Made by a program: the position numbers and the translations under genes. From Knufia peltigerae (lineage: Eukaryota; Ascomycota; Eurotiomycetes; Chaetothyriales; Trichomeriaceae), in contig JAPDRN010000077.1 in assembly GCA_030247855.1 (NCBI GenBank), positions 62,001-126,000 of the forward strand: a DNA stretch of 64,000 nt, in the 5' to 3' direction. Position 1 is the first letter of the stretch. Each line of letters opens with the position of its first letter. The notes below the pieces were generated by a model that was not told the DNA's origin, ran no database searches, and saw nothing but the letters and a program-made list of their open reading frames with translations. This document shows, one piece after another, positions 51,427-60,519 of this stretch.

Positions 51427-52113
51427 TCACTCTTGATGGGCTTCGGGCGCCAGGGTATGGATCACCCTGCCCTGCGCATCCAGGAACTCGATGGCCCCGT
51501 AGCCTTCCGGCGTCACGGTCAGGCGCAGCCTGGCGCGGTTCTGTTGATCGTTCAGCGCAATCGCGGGGGTGCCATCGGCAGCCACGGCCATCTCGATGCG
51601 GGTCGGGGCCTGCACGCCGGGAATCAGCCGATTGTCCAGCCGCGGCTCACGAATCAGCGGCGGCGCCTGGTTGATCGAGAACCGCACGTCCCCGTCGGGC
51701 GACACACGCCAGCCGATTGCATCCATGGCCGGGTGGTCAAGCGCCAGCACGGCCATGCCGCCCTCCACGTCTGCGGTTCCGAAGCCACCACGCTCGCTGC
51801 CCTTGTGGTCGTACAGCACCATGCCCGCCACATTGAAGGCTCGCTTGTACTGGATGCCATCGATGATGGGCGGTGGCGTCTGGCCCGAGAGCGTCATCCG
51901 GATCACCCCGTTCTCGTCGACGATATCGATCCGCCGCGCCGTGATGCGCTCTTTGTCAGTAGCATCCACGCGGGTCTGCGGCGTGCTGCTGACGATCAGC
52001 TTCTGCAGCTGCTCGACCGACGGGCGTTTGGGGCGGGTCGTTTCCGCTGCAAGGGCGGTCACGGAAAGGGAAGAGAACGCGATGGCTGTCGCAATGCAGC
52101 TTGCTCGATTCAT
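51427..52113 (-). CDS. Exported protein of unknown function
   Basis: A 228-aa protein with signal peptide ATAIAFSSLSVTALAAE. The mature part has repeated short beta motifs (RRIDIVDENGVIRMTLSG; RGGFGTADVEGGMAVLALDH; IEFLDAQGRVIHTLAPE) resembling other secreted xanthomonad proteins. No enzyme motif recognised. Confidence 0.65.
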   Translation of the reverse strand: MNRASCIATAIAFSSLSVTALAAETTRPKRPSVEQLQKLIVSSTPQTRVDATDKERITARRIDIVDENGVIRMTLSGQTPPPIIDGIQYKRAFNVAGMVLYDHKGSERGGFGTADVEGGMAVLALDHPAMDAIGWRVSPDGDVRFSINQAPPLIREPRLDNRLIPGVQAPTRIEMAVAADGTPAIALNDQQNRARLRLTVTPEGYGAIEFLDAQGRVIHTLAPEAHQE

Positions 52114-52156
52114 GGGGTCTCCCAGGGCCAGGAATGATTCATGCGTGGATGCGGGG

Positions 52157-53023
52157 CTACGTTGGCCAGATCAGCCACGCGCCCGGCTCCACCACCTGCA
52201 CGGCGACGGTGCGGTCACGGGCAGCGTGGCGAAGCCGCCCAAGCGGGTCGTCCACTTCCACATACTTGTCCATTCCGTTGATGCCATAGTGAATGGGCAC
52301 CAGCGTGCGCGCGCCGAGGATTGCCGCCGCAGCCACCGCCTGCTCCGGCGTCAGTACCCCAGGCTGTCCACTTACGGGTTCGCGCCAGCCGAACGTGGCG
52401 CCATTGATGGGGAGGAAGGCCGCATCGAACGGTCCGAACTGGCGACCTATGCGCCACCAGTGGCCGTGCCATTGGGTGTCGCCGCCATGGAAGATGCGTC
52501 GGCCACCCGCTGTTACCACCCAGGACACCTGCGTATCGCCGTAGCCATCCGATGCCGGTACCGGCGTTGCAGTGAAGTCGCCCAGCAGCTGGGGCTCCCA
52601 CAGCGCGCTCGGCCGTGCACGTGCGGCTGCGGGTAGCGGCATGGGCTGCAGGCCAGCTGGATATGCGAGTGATCCCCCTTTGCCGAGCGCCGCCGCGACC
52701 GCGCCTGCATCGAAGTGGTCCGAGTGGATGTGGGTAATCAATACATGGCTTTCGCCCAGTACATCGTTCACCGGTACCAGCCGGTCCGGCAGCGCCTTGC
52801 CCCATGTTGCGGGATTTACCAGCGGATCAATCAGCAGCGTACCTTCCGGCAACTGCAGCCGCACCCCGGCCCACGCCAGTCGCTGAGCGCGCAGGCTGCG
52901 CAGCGCCGCCGGTGATGCAGCGGCACCGACAGGGACCAGCGCCGCGGCGGCCATACCGGCGCAACTGGCAAGAAAACGTCTGCGGCTACCCGGGGCCGGC
53001 GCGTTGAACGAATCGTTCTTCAT
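52157..53023 (-). CDS. Tat-exported metallo-beta-lactamase-fold hydrolase
   Basis: A 288-aa protein with Tat signal SRRRFLASCAGMAAAALVPV. The metal motif ITHIHSDHF is HxHxDH, and FHGGDTQWHGHW and LVPIHYGIN supply further ligands. It resembles UlaG/YfbI-like lactonase-type enzymes. The ATG at 53023 overlaps the stop of the upstream gene. Substrate unknown. Confidence 0.85.
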   Translation of the reverse strand: MKNDSFNAPAPGSRRRFLASCAGMAAAALVPVGAAASPAALRSLRAQRLAWAGVRLQLPEGTLLIDPLVNPATWGKALPDRLVPVNDVLGESHVLITHIHSDHFDAGAVAAALGKGGSLAYPAGLQPMPLPAAARARPSALWEPQLLGDFTATPVPASDGYGDTQVSWVVTAGGRRIFHGGDTQWHGHWWRIGRQFGPFDAAFLPINGATFGWREPVSGQPGVLTPEQAVAAAAILGARTLVPIHYGINGMDKYVEVDDPLGRLRHAARDRTVAVQVVEPGAWLIWPT

Positions 53024-53874
53024 GCAGCCTGCTCCCTTGCTGCCAGCGCGGCATCCAGGGAGAAGATCGACTGCGCGACGATCACCATGAGATTGTGTCC
53101 ATGCCATTCTCGCTCGAATGCCGTCGGCACGACCGCCGGCGCGATGCAATCCTCCAGTCTGATGGTAGCTATCAACGGTGTGGTGTCCGCTGGCGCGGCG
53201 CGCAGCCGGATGTCCACGACGATCTCCTGGATTCGCCGCAGGTAGTGAAGTGCATTGCCCAGCACCGGCGCATCGAAGACCCCGATATGCCCACCGACCA
53301 CCCTGCTACGCCCGAACTGCTGGATACGGCCGATGGCGGCGCGCTGCAGCGCCGGGTCCGATCGTGAGAGATAGACGATGTTGCCGACGATGTTGTCGCC
53401 AACGCAGACCAGATCGGCAGTCGGTACATCCACGCTCATGTGGTCCATCGTTTTGCCTGGGTTGTACAGGAAGCGCAGCTGGTGCTGCCCCCAGCGCATG
53501 GCGAGGTTGTCGAACACGATATCCGGATCGCGGTAGAACGATGCCACCGGCCGGTTCTGCGAAAGAAAGGCGTGCCGGTGATGGCGGTGCGCCAGGGTCA
53601 GCGCCTCCGGAAAGAGCGTCATGCCGCAGATGTGGTCGCTCATGAAATGGGTGGCGGCAACCAGCCGGACCCTTTTGCCCATCTGCCCCTGCAGCACCTC
53701 CCGCAACCAGGCGGCATCCTCCTCGCTGCCCAACGCGTCCACCAGCAGCACCTGGTCACCGTTGACGAATGCGGTAGCGACCGATTCAACCTGGTCACCG
53801 ACGAACATCAGCACATCTGGGGCGAGCTCCTGAATACGCACGGTGGGCTTTCCTGGTGGGAGGATGTGCATCAT
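53020..53874 (-). CDS. Metallo-beta-lactamase-fold protein with altered HxHxDH
   Basis: A 284-aa MBL-fold protein. The first metal motif reads ATHFMSDHICG, that is HxMxDH, so one normal zinc-binding His is replaced by Met. Later motifs include VCVGDNIVGN and VVGGHIGVF. The start is taken at 53874; 53922 and 53871 are possible. It overlaps the downstream MBL gene by four bases, so the two form an operon divergent from a LysR gene. Confidence 0.75.
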   Translation of the reverse strand: MMHILPPGKPTVRIQELAPDVLMFVGDQVESVATAFVNGDQVLLVDALGSEEDAAWLREVLQGQMGKRVRLVAATHFMSDHICGMTLFPEALTLAHRHHRHAFLSQNRPVASFYRDPDIVFDNLAMRWGQHQLRFLYNPGKTMDHMSVDVPTADLVCVGDNIVGNIVYLSRSDPALQRAAIGRIQQFGRSRVVGGHIGVFDAPVLGNALHYLRRIQEIVVDIRLRAAPADTTPLIATIRLEDCIAPAVVPTAFEREWHGHNLMVIVAQSIFSLDAALAAREQAA

Positions 53875-53973
53875 CGCCAGCCCATGCAGCGCCCGACAAA
53901 CGAGTAGTTCTGCGCTTCGCATTAGAAATATTCATGCGATACGATGGCGACGCCCTTGGTTTGGAAGGCGCCC

Positions 53974-54870
53974 GTGAAAGCCCGCCCCACTGCCCCACTG
54001 AATGCGCTTCGCACGTTCGAAGCGGCTGCCCGCCACCTCAGCTTCAATCAAGCGGCGCGCGAGCTGTTCGTCACCCCGGCTGCGGTCAGCCACCAGGTCA
54101 AACATCTCGAGGCCTATCTGGGTGCAAGCCTGTTCCAGCGCACTCACCGCGCCGTCGCACTCACTTCAGAGGGGGCGGCACTGGCAACAACGGTCGGCGA
54201 GCTGCTTGGACAGTTGGACCTGGCACTGGACCGCGCCAGGACGCGCGCACCGCACGAACTGCGGGTGACAACCATGGAATCGTTTGCCGCGAAATGGCTG
54301 GCCGCAAGGCTGCACCTGTTTCACCATGCGCACCCCAACGTCCGGGTGCGCATCGACACCGGCAATGAACATGCCGACTTCCTGCGCGGAGGCTTCGATG
54401 TAGGCATCCGCTACGGCGCGGGCAGCTACACCGGCGTACACGCAGAACTGCTGATGAAGGCGCCAGTGTTTCCGGTGTGCTCGCCAACGCTGTTGGCTGA
54501 CACTGCGCGCAGGCTGCAGCAGCCAGATGATCTGCACCACTACACATTGCTGCACGATGAAAGTGCCACGGGCCGCCCTGGCGTGCCCGCATGGTCGCAC
54601 TGGCTGATGGCTGCGGGCGCTACCAACGTCAATGCCAGCGCGGGGCCCGTTTTTCCCAGCATCTATCTTGCACAGGAAGCAGCGGTGGCGGGCCACGGCG
54701 TGGCGCTCGGCGTAGCGCCGCTGGTGGAAGATGATCTTCGACAAGGCAGGCTGGTGAAACCCTTCAGCCTGGAGCTGGGGAACCGTTACGCATTCTGGTT
54801 GATCTGCCGGGAAGTTGCTCAGGATCGCCCCGAGGTGAAGGCGTTCTGCAAATGGCTGGCTGAAGAATAA
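53974..54870 (+). CDS. LysR family regulator (GcvA type)
   Basis: A 298-aa regulator. The helix-turn-helix is at residues 7-66 (LNALRTFEAAARHLSFNQAA, TPAAVSHQVKHLEAYLGASL) and the effector domain follows. GTG at 53974 is preferred because GGAAGG lies seven bases before it; an in-frame ATG at 53944 is possible. It is divergent from the two MBL-fold genes and probably controls them. Confidence 0.88.
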   Translation: MKARPTAPLNALRTFEAAARHLSFNQAARELFVTPAAVSHQVKHLEAYLGASLFQRTHRAVALTSEGAALATTVGELLGQLDLALDRARTRAPHELRVTTMESFAAKWLAARLHLFHHAHPNVRVRIDTGNEHADFLRGGFDVGIRYGAGSYTGVHAELLMKAPVFPVCSPTLLADTARRLQQPDDLHHYTLLHDESATGRPGVPAWSHWLMAAGATNVNASAGPVFPSIYLAQEAAVAGHGVALGVAPLVEDDLRQGRLVKPFSLELGNRYAFWLICREVAQDRPEVKAFCKWLAEE

Positions 54871-54906
54871 TAGTGGAGTGATCGGCCACGGCAGTGCCCA
54901 CGCGTC

Positions 54907-56094
54907 TTACGGTAGTTCGTGGGGAAAAGGCAGGCGAACATAGGGAAGATCCTTCATCTGCGACGCGCCGAACGCTTTGTAGTTGGCGCGCCCCTGCGTC
55001 AGGCTGAGACATCCGTTTGGGCCGTCGCGTACGACGTCCGCGTCGTAGTCGTCCTGTCCATCGTCTTCCCAGAAACAGACAGCACATATTCTGAACGTCC
55101 CGCGCTCGTCGAGTGTCCTGTGGCCGCAGCACGGACAGCGCAGCGGAAGATCCGGGGTCTGCACCAATTGCACTGACATTTGAGCCAAGCACTCATCACC
55201 CGCACGCATCCGGTAGTGCTCCACCCATTCCATGGATTGTGCGATGCCACCGAAGGGAAACAGATGCGGGCTGACCTGCCCATGGGCTTCGGTCAACCCG
55301 TCCACCAGGCGATTCACGAACACATCCGGCCCAGCCCTACCCAGCAGGCGGCCGATGGAGATGCCGTACCGCGACAGCATCGAGGTGCTTGCAGCTACGC
55401 CGCACATCGCCGCATAGCGTACAAGCCGCGCGATGCTGGCGGGCCCGGGAACGCCGACCAGCACCGGATGGGTGATGCCACGGGCGCGCAGTTCATTCAA
55501 CCAGGCCAGCACGACATCCGCATCGAATGCGAACTGGGTGATCACAAGCGGTGCCATGCCTCGCGCTTCAATGCGCTGGCACTTGCGTTCAAGCACGCGC
55601 CACCGATCGGCGCTGGTCATCACCGGATGACCTTGCGGATGCCCGCCCACCCCCACAACCTTGATGCCGGCGCGCTCGAGGACACCGCTCTCGATGATCG
55701 ATGCACTGTCGGCGAACGGCCCGGCAGGTGTGGAGAGATCCCCCGCAATCACCAGACAGCGCTCGACGCCAGCGTCGATCACGGCACGGTCGATGAAGTG
55801 CTCAAGCGCCGCACGGGAGCCGATCCGGCGTGCGGACAGGTGTGGCATCGGCTCGAACCCCAGTTCGCGCACTGTGCGCGCTGCGGCCAGTCGCGCAGTG
55901 TCGTTCTCGCTCGGCAGGTAAGGAATGGAGATCGTCGTCCCCCGTGCGATGCGGGCGGCCTCGGCACGCAGCGCAGGCATGGCCTTGGCGCTCACTTCCA
56001 ATGAAACGGCGCTGATGAAGGCCTGCGCCCGCTGCGCGCGGGCAGCAGAGTCCTTCAACGTCGGCCCCAAATGGTCGATGCCACGTGACATCAA
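54907..56094 (-). CDS. MTHFR-like protein fused to a CPCC domain
   Basis: A 395-aa protein. Residues 1-300 are a methylenetetrahydrofolate-reductase-type barrel: VSLEVSAK with the catalytic-type Glu, CLVIAGDLS, VGGHPQGHP and VITQFAFDADVV. Residues about 322-385 form a CPCC-family cysteine-rich domain: LRCPCCGHRTL, FRICAVCFWEDDGQDD and SLTQGRANYKAFG. CPCC proteins are usually stand-alone. The ATG overlaps the stop of the MetR-like gene. The enzyme may supply methyl-folate or bind flavin for the divergent methionine genes; the CPCC role is unknown. Confidence 0.8.
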   Translation of the reverse strand: MMSRGIDHLGPTLKDSAARAQRAQAFISAVSLEVSAKAMPALRAEAARIARGTTISIPYLPSENDTARLAAARTVRELGFEPMPHLSARRIGSRAALEHFIDRAVIDAGVERCLVIAGDLSTPAGPFADSASIIESGVLERAGIKVVGVGGHPQGHPVMTSADRWRVLERKCQRIEARGMAPLVITQFAFDADVVLAWLNELRARGITHPVLVGVPGPASIARLVRYAAMCGVAASTSMLSRYGISIGRLLGRAGPDVFVNRLVDGLTEAHGQVSPHLFPFGGIAQSMEWVEHYRMRAGDECLAQMSVQLVQTPDLPLRCPCCGHRTLDERGTFRICAVCFWEDDGQDDYDADVVRDGPNGCLSLTQGRANYKAFGASQMKDLPYVRLPFPHELP

Positions 56095-57005
56095 CCAGCT
56101 CCGCGCAGGTTGCCGGCGCTGGCGGAGCTGTGCCGCGCCAGCTCGACAAACGCCTGAAGGTAATCGATGCCGGTATCCGCCTCGCGCGCGCCCAGGTAGA
56201 TCTGCTTTGGAATGCCTCGCGCACCCAGCCGCACCGGCACCACGTCCATGCGGGCGGCGTACTCCTCCACCAGCCAGCGCGGCATGGCGGCCACGCCACG
56301 GCCACTGGCCACCATCTGCATCATGATGTCGGTGGTTTCAATGGCCTTGTGCCGCCGCGGCGTGATCCCGGCCGGCAGCAGGAACTGGTTGTAGATGTCC
56401 AGGCGCTCGAACGGCACCGGGTAGCTGATCAGCACTTCCTGGCTGAGCTGGCGCGGCTTTACGTGGTCCACCTTGGCCAGCGCGTGGCCCTTGGCCACGA
56501 CCAGCACCTGCTCGTAATCGAAGACAGGGACGAACTTCAGGCCCGGCTTCAGCAGCGGGTCGGGCGTGACCAGCAGGTCGATCTCGTAGCCGAACAGCGC
56601 ACCGATGCCGCCGAACTGGAACTTCTGCTTGACGTCCACATCGACGTCGGGCCAGGCGGCCAGATAGGGCGAGACGATCTTCAGCAGCCACTGATAGCAG
56701 GGGTGGCATTCCATGCCGATGCGCAGCGCACCGCGCTCGCCCTGCGCGAACTGGCCCAGCCGTTCCTCGGCCAGGTCCAGCTGCGGCAGCACCCGGTTGG
56801 CCACCGCCAGCAGGTACTGGCCGGCCTGGGTCAGGCGCAGGCTGCGGCCTTCGCGCAGCCAGACATTGGTGCCCAACTGCTGCTCCAGCTTCTTCATGCT
56901 GTGGCTCAGGGCCGACTGGGTCAGGTTCAGCACGCCTGCGGCAGCGGTCAGAGAGCCTTGCTGTTCGACCTGCTGCACGATGCTGAGATGGATCCGCTCC
57001 AACAT
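56091..57005 (-). CDS. MetR-like LysR regulator
   Basis: A 304-aa regulator. The helix-turn-helix has SLTAAAGVLNLTQSALSHSM. The effector domain has GMECHPCYQWL, MetR-like to the eye (E. coli MetR has a similar ECHSCIQWL). The ATG at 57005 (MLERIHLSIV) is chosen; 57020 is possible. It shares an operon with the MTHFR-CPCC gene and is divergent from msuE-mesX-mesD, so it likely activates methionine synthesis in response to homocysteine. Confidence 0.85.
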   Translation of the reverse strand: MLERIHLSIVQQVEQQGSLTAAAGVLNLTQSALSHSMKKLEQQLGTNVWLREGRSLRLTQAGQYLLAVANRVLPQLDLAEERLGQFAQGERGALRIGMECHPCYQWLLKIVSPYLAAWPDVDVDVKQKFQFGGIGALFGYEIDLLVTPDPLLKPGLKFVPVFDYEQVLVVAKGHALAKVDHVKPRQLSQEVLISYPVPFERLDIYNQFLLPAGITPRRHKAIETTDIMMQMVASGRGVAAMPRWLVEEYAARMDVVPVRLGARGIPKQIYLGAREADTGIDYLQAFVELARHSSASAGNLRGAG

Positions 57006-57010
57006 GACAA

Positions 57011-57023
57011 TGAATCTCACTCA
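57011..57023. promoter_or_regulatory. Possible MetR half-palindrome
   Basis: TGAATCTCACTCA fits the MetR consensus TGAANNNNNTTCA with one mismatch, and lies just upstream of the MetR-like start. Plausible autoregulatory or shared site; weak evidence. Confidence 0.35.
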
Positions 57024-57181
57024 TGGATTGGTGAAGTAATACCATTTTACGTCATGGGAAGGGCTGGCTAGCATCGGCTCATGCCTTCGGTTACCTGCCA
57101 GCCCGGTCTCCTCGCCGGCCTGCAGCACTGCGCCCCTGCAGATCATCCCGAAGGAGCCCCTCCCCAGCTGAAAGCGAAGAG

Positions 57182-57763
57182 ATGACCCGCCCCCTCCGTA
57201 TCGTCGCCGTTTCCGGCGGTCTGCAGCGCCCCTCTAGGGCCGCGACCCTGGCCGAGCACCTGCTGGACCTGATCGGCGAAGGCGTCCCCTGCGATCAGCA
57301 TCTGATTGAACTGGGTGAGCTGGCGCCGCAGTTGGCCGGTGCGCTCCGGCGCTCGCAGTTGCCCGAAACCGTGGAGCGGCAGTTGGCCGCTGTCGAGCAG
57401 GCCGATGGGCTGGTGGTGGCCACGCCGGTCTACCGCGGCTCGTACACCGGCCTGTTCAAGCACTTTTTCGATTTCATCGACCAGGACGCGCTGATCGACA
57501 CGCCCATCCTGCTGGCCGCGACAGGCGGCAGCGAGCGCCATGCGCTGGTGATCGACCATCAACTGCGGCCGCTCTTCAGCTTCTTCCAGGCCCGCACCCT
57601 GCCCTTGGGCGTCTACGCGACCGACCGCGATTTCGCCAACGGCCGCGTACACGACGAAGCGCTGATGCAGCGGGCGCGCCTGGCGGTACAGCGGGCCATG
57701 CCGTTGCTTGCCCTCTCCCATCGCGCAGCACCTGTTCCCCTTGTGGCCGCTGCCGCTCTCTGA
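57182..57763 (+). CDS. NADPH-dependent FMN reductase (MsuE/SsuE-like)
   Basis: A 193-aa flavodoxin-fold reductase. It begins LRIVAVSGGLQRPSRAATLA with the phosphate-binding SGGLxxPS motif. TPVYRGSYTGLFKHFFDFID near residue 80 matches SsuE/MsuE. It supplies reduced FMN. It is first of three genes ahead of mesX and mesD, which suggests the methionine system uses reduced flavin. Confidence 0.88.
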   Translation: MTRPLRIVAVSGGLQRPSRAATLAEHLLDLIGEGVPCDQHLIELGELAPQLAGALRRSQLPETVERQLAAVEQADGLVVATPVYRGSYTGLFKHFFDFIDQDALIDTPILLAATGGSERHALVIDHQLRPLFSFFQARTLPLGVYATDRDFANGRVHDEALMQRARLAVQRAMPLLALSHRAAPVPLVAAAAL

Positions 57764-57821
57764 ACGCCGACTGCCATCGACCTGCATTCGGATGTTACCC
57801 CCGCAAACCGGAACGCCGCCC

Positions 57822-58799
57822 ATGACGAGCAACAACTTCACCTTCAGCATCACCCGTATTCCTTTCAACGAGGATTACCAGCCCGCTGACGGCACGCGCA
57901 TCACTACCAACTTCGCCAACCTGGCCCGCGGCGAATCACGCCAGGAAAACCTGCGCAACACGCTCGGCATGATCAACAACCGCTTCAATGATCTCGCACA
58001 CTGGGACAATCCGAGCGCGGACCGCTATGTCGTCGAGCTGGACATCATCTCCGTGGAGATGCACATCGATGGCAGCAACGGCAGCGATACGTTCCCGTTG
58101 ATCGAGGTGCTGCGGCCGACCATCGTCGACACCCTCACCGGTACGCGCACCGAAGGCATTGTCGGCAACAATTTCTCTTCCTACGTGCGCGACTACGATT
58201 TCAGCGTGGTACTGCCCGCCAGCAACGAGGGCAAGGCCACCTTCGGCATTCCCGATGGATTTGGCGACCTGCACGGCAAGCTGTTCCAGCACTTCCTGGA
58301 GTCGGAGGCCTACCGTGCGAACTTCAGCAAGGCGCCTGTCATCTGCATCAGCGTCTCCAGCAGCAAGACCTACCACCGCACCGAGAACCATCACCCCATC
58401 CTGGGCGTCGAGTACCGGCAAGGCGAGTTTTCGCCGACCGACCAGTACTTCGACAAGATGGGGCTGCAGGTGCGCTACTTCATGCCGCCTGGCAGCGTTG
58501 CGCCACTGGCGTTCTACTTCCAGGGTGACCTGCTGGGCGACTACTCGAACCTGGAACTGATCGGCACCATCAGCACGATGGAGGCCTTCCAGAAGATCTA
58601 CCGCCCCGAGATCTACAACGCCAATTCCGTAGCGGGCAAGGTCTACCAGCCCAGCCTGAAGCACCAGGACTATTCGTCCACCCGCATCGTCTACGACCGC
58701 GAAGAGCGCAGCCAGCTGGCCGTCAAGCAAGGCCGGTTCACCGAAGAACACTTCATCAAGCCGTACCGCGCCGTGCTTGAGCAGTGGGCCGCCCGCTGA
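57822..58799 (+). CDS. mesX: MesX, DUF1852 partner of methionine synthase MesD
   Basis: A 325-aa DUF1852 protein (FTFSITRIPFNEDYQPADGT near the N-terminus; LGVEYRQGEFSPTDQYFDKM near residue 200). Members occur beside a MetE-core gene; published work names this pair MesX-MesD and found both needed for folate-independent methionine synthesis in Acinetobacter. The ATG at 57822 fits the family start; a longer frame from 57708 overlaps the reductase gene. Its mechanism is unknown. Confidence 0.88.
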   Translation: MTSNNFTFSITRIPFNEDYQPADGTRITTNFANLARGESRQENLRNTLGMINNRFNDLAHWDNPSADRYVVELDIISVEMHIDGSNGSDTFPLIEVLRPTIVDTLTGTRTEGIVGNNFSSYVRDYDFSVVLPASNEGKATFGIPDGFGDLHGKLFQHFLESEAYRANFSKAPVICISVSSSKTYHRTENHHPILGVEYRQGEFSPTDQYFDKMGLQVRYFMPPGSVAPLAFYFQGDLLGDYSNLELIGTISTMEAFQKIYRPEIYNANSVAGKVYQPSLKHQDYSSTRIVYDREERSQLAVKQGRFTEEHFIKPYRAVLEQWAAR

Positions 58800-58843
58800 T
58801 CAGTCGATTCCCCCTTTCCCACCTGGACACAAGAAACAGCCCG

Positions 58844-59878
58844 ATGAAGAAACTACTGCCCACCTCGACCGCCGGCAGCCTGCCCAAGCCGTCCTGGCTT
58901 GCACAGCCGGAAAAGCTCTGGTCGCCCTGGAAGCTGCAGGATGAAGAGCTGCTGGAGGGCAAGCAGGATGCCCTGCGCCTGTCCCTGCAGGAGCAGCAGC
59001 ATGCCGGCATCGACATCGTCAGTGATGGTGAGCAGACACGGCAGCATTTCGTCACCACGTTCATCGAGAACCTCAGTGGTGTCGATTTCGAGAAGCGCGA
59101 AACCGTCCGCATCCGCGACCGCTACGACGCCAGTGTGCCCACCGTGGTGAGCGCTGTCAGCCGCCCGAAGCCGGTGTTTGTGGAAGATGCGAAGTTCCTG
59201 CGCAGGCAGACTACGCAGCCGATCAAATGGGCGCTGCCGGGCCCGATGACCATGATCGACACCCTGTATGACGCGCACTACAAGAGCCGCGAAAAGCTGG
59301 CCTGGGAGTTCGCCGGGATCCTCAACCAGGAAGCCAGGGAACTGGAGGCGGCCGGCGTCGACATCATCCAGTTCGACGAGCCTGCCTTCAACGTGTTCTT
59401 CGACGAAGTGAACGATTGGGGTGTCGCTGCACTGGAGCGCGCTGTCGAAGGGCTCAAGTGCGAAACCGCGGTCCATATCTGCTACGGCTACGGCATCAAG
59501 GCCAACACCGACTGGAAGCAGACGCTGGGTTCGGAATGGCGCCAGTATGAAGAATCGTTCCCGAAGCTGCAGACGTCCAGCATCGACATCATCTCGCTGG
59601 AATGCCACAACTCGCACGTGCCGATTGACCTAATCGAGCTGGTGCGCGGCAAGAAGGTGATGGTCGGTGCCATCGATGTGGCTTCCAGCACGGTCGAGAC
59701 GCCGGAAGAAGTGGCCAACACGCTGCGCAAGGCCCTGCAGTTCGTGGATGCTGACAAGCTCTACCCCAGCACCAACTGCGGCATGGCGCCGCTGTCGCGT
59801 GACGTAGCACGAGGCAAGCTGCGCGCGCTCAGCGCAGGTGCACAGATCATCCGCGACGAGATTCTGGCCCGCGGTTGA
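58844..59878 (+). CDS. mesD: MetE-core methionine synthase MesD
   Basis: A 344-aa protein equal to the C-terminal catalytic barrel of MetE and lacking its N-terminal domain. Zinc ligands are visible: His and Cys in AVHICYGYG, Glu in ISLECHNSH and Cys in PSTNCGMAPL. It transfers a methyl group to homocysteine. The ATG at 58844 starts KKLLPTSTAGSLPKPSWL. It follows mesX by 44 bp in the same operon. Confidence 0.9.
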   Translation: MKKLLPTSTAGSLPKPSWLAQPEKLWSPWKLQDEELLEGKQDALRLSLQEQQHAGIDIVSDGEQTRQHFVTTFIENLSGVDFEKRETVRIRDRYDASVPTVVSAVSRPKPVFVEDAKFLRRQTTQPIKWALPGPMTMIDTLYDAHYKSREKLAWEFAGILNQEARELEAAGVDIIQFDEPAFNVFFDEVNDWGVAALERAVEGLKCETAVHICYGYGIKANTDWKQTLGSEWRQYEESFPKLQTSSIDIISLECHNSHVPIDLIELVRGKKVMVGAIDVASSTVETPEEVANTLRKALQFVDADKLYPSTNCGMAPLSRDVARGKLRALSAGAQIIRDEILARG

Positions 59879-60022
59879 GCAGGACGGCGCGCCTGCGGGC
59901 GCCCTGCCCAGCGCGTGATCTCTAGTCAATGCAGGTGGGGGGATGCCCCCACCTTATTGCAATTCATCTTCAACTCGGCTGCCGGCGAGCGTGCACCACT
60001 GACGTGCAACCGTACCCCCGCC

Positions 60023-60334
60023 TCACCTGCGCCCACGATAGGGCTCACACCCCACCCCATCATTGTCACGATCAAGGTGGGGCCCATATCCAGGCTCTCC
60101 ACGGCGCACAGGTGCCGCGCCGGCTGCGCGGGCTTCGGCGCAGTTTGCGAATGCACCTGATCTGCGCGCACGCCCTGGAGTGAAATTGTTGCGGGGTGCG
60201 TCGAAGTTGCGAGGTGCAACCGGGCCACCTCGATGGCAATGGTAGTCGCCCGTTGTGCGATTGGTATGGCAGCCGTTCTTGTCGAGACCGCCGCTGTGCG
60301 CTAACGCCTCGACAGGTAACGCCAATGCGATCAC
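60023..60334 (-). CDS. Small exported protein with excalibur calcium-binding domain
   Basis: About 103 aa. An N-terminal signal-like segment (IALALPVEALAHSGG) is followed by GLDKNGCHTNRTTGDYHCH and a C-terminal excalibur motif (FANCAEARAAGAAPV, LDRDNDGVGCEPYRG) with the DxDxDGxxCE calcium loop. The start is read as GTG at 60334; the true start may lie slightly upstream. Confidence 0.75.
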   Translation of the reverse strand: MIALALPVEALAHSGGLDKNGCHTNRTTGDYHCHRGGPVAPRNFDAPRNNFTPGRARRSGAFANCAEARAAGAAPVRRGEPGYGPHLDRDNDGVGCEPYRGRR

Positions 60335-60457
60335 GACTGCAAAAGTGAGATTCGCGTGGATGACAATGCCCCCCTGTCAGGCGTGTTTCCCGCTGACAAG
60401 GCTAGCACGCGGCCTAGCCGTCCCGTCGGCTCGACGCTACAAGGCAAAGGCCGCGCG

Positions 60458-60488
60458 CCAGTGCGGGAGCCCACCGCTCCCACACTGG
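60458..60488 (-). terminator. Hairpin downstream of the esterase gene
   Basis: CCAGTGCGGGAGC and GCTCCCACACTGG pair with one mismatch around a CCACC loop, 32 bp past the esterase stop in its direction. No strong T-run follows. Confidence 0.5.
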
Positions 60489-60519
60489 CGCCGCCTCCCC
60501 TGCTCCTGTGCCTCCACAC

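Noticed and set aside
60424..60440. GTAG plus small stem (minus strand) resembling a Stenotrophomonas SMAG repeat
   Set aside because: Only one short copy in the window and no partner repeat, so the match may be chance.
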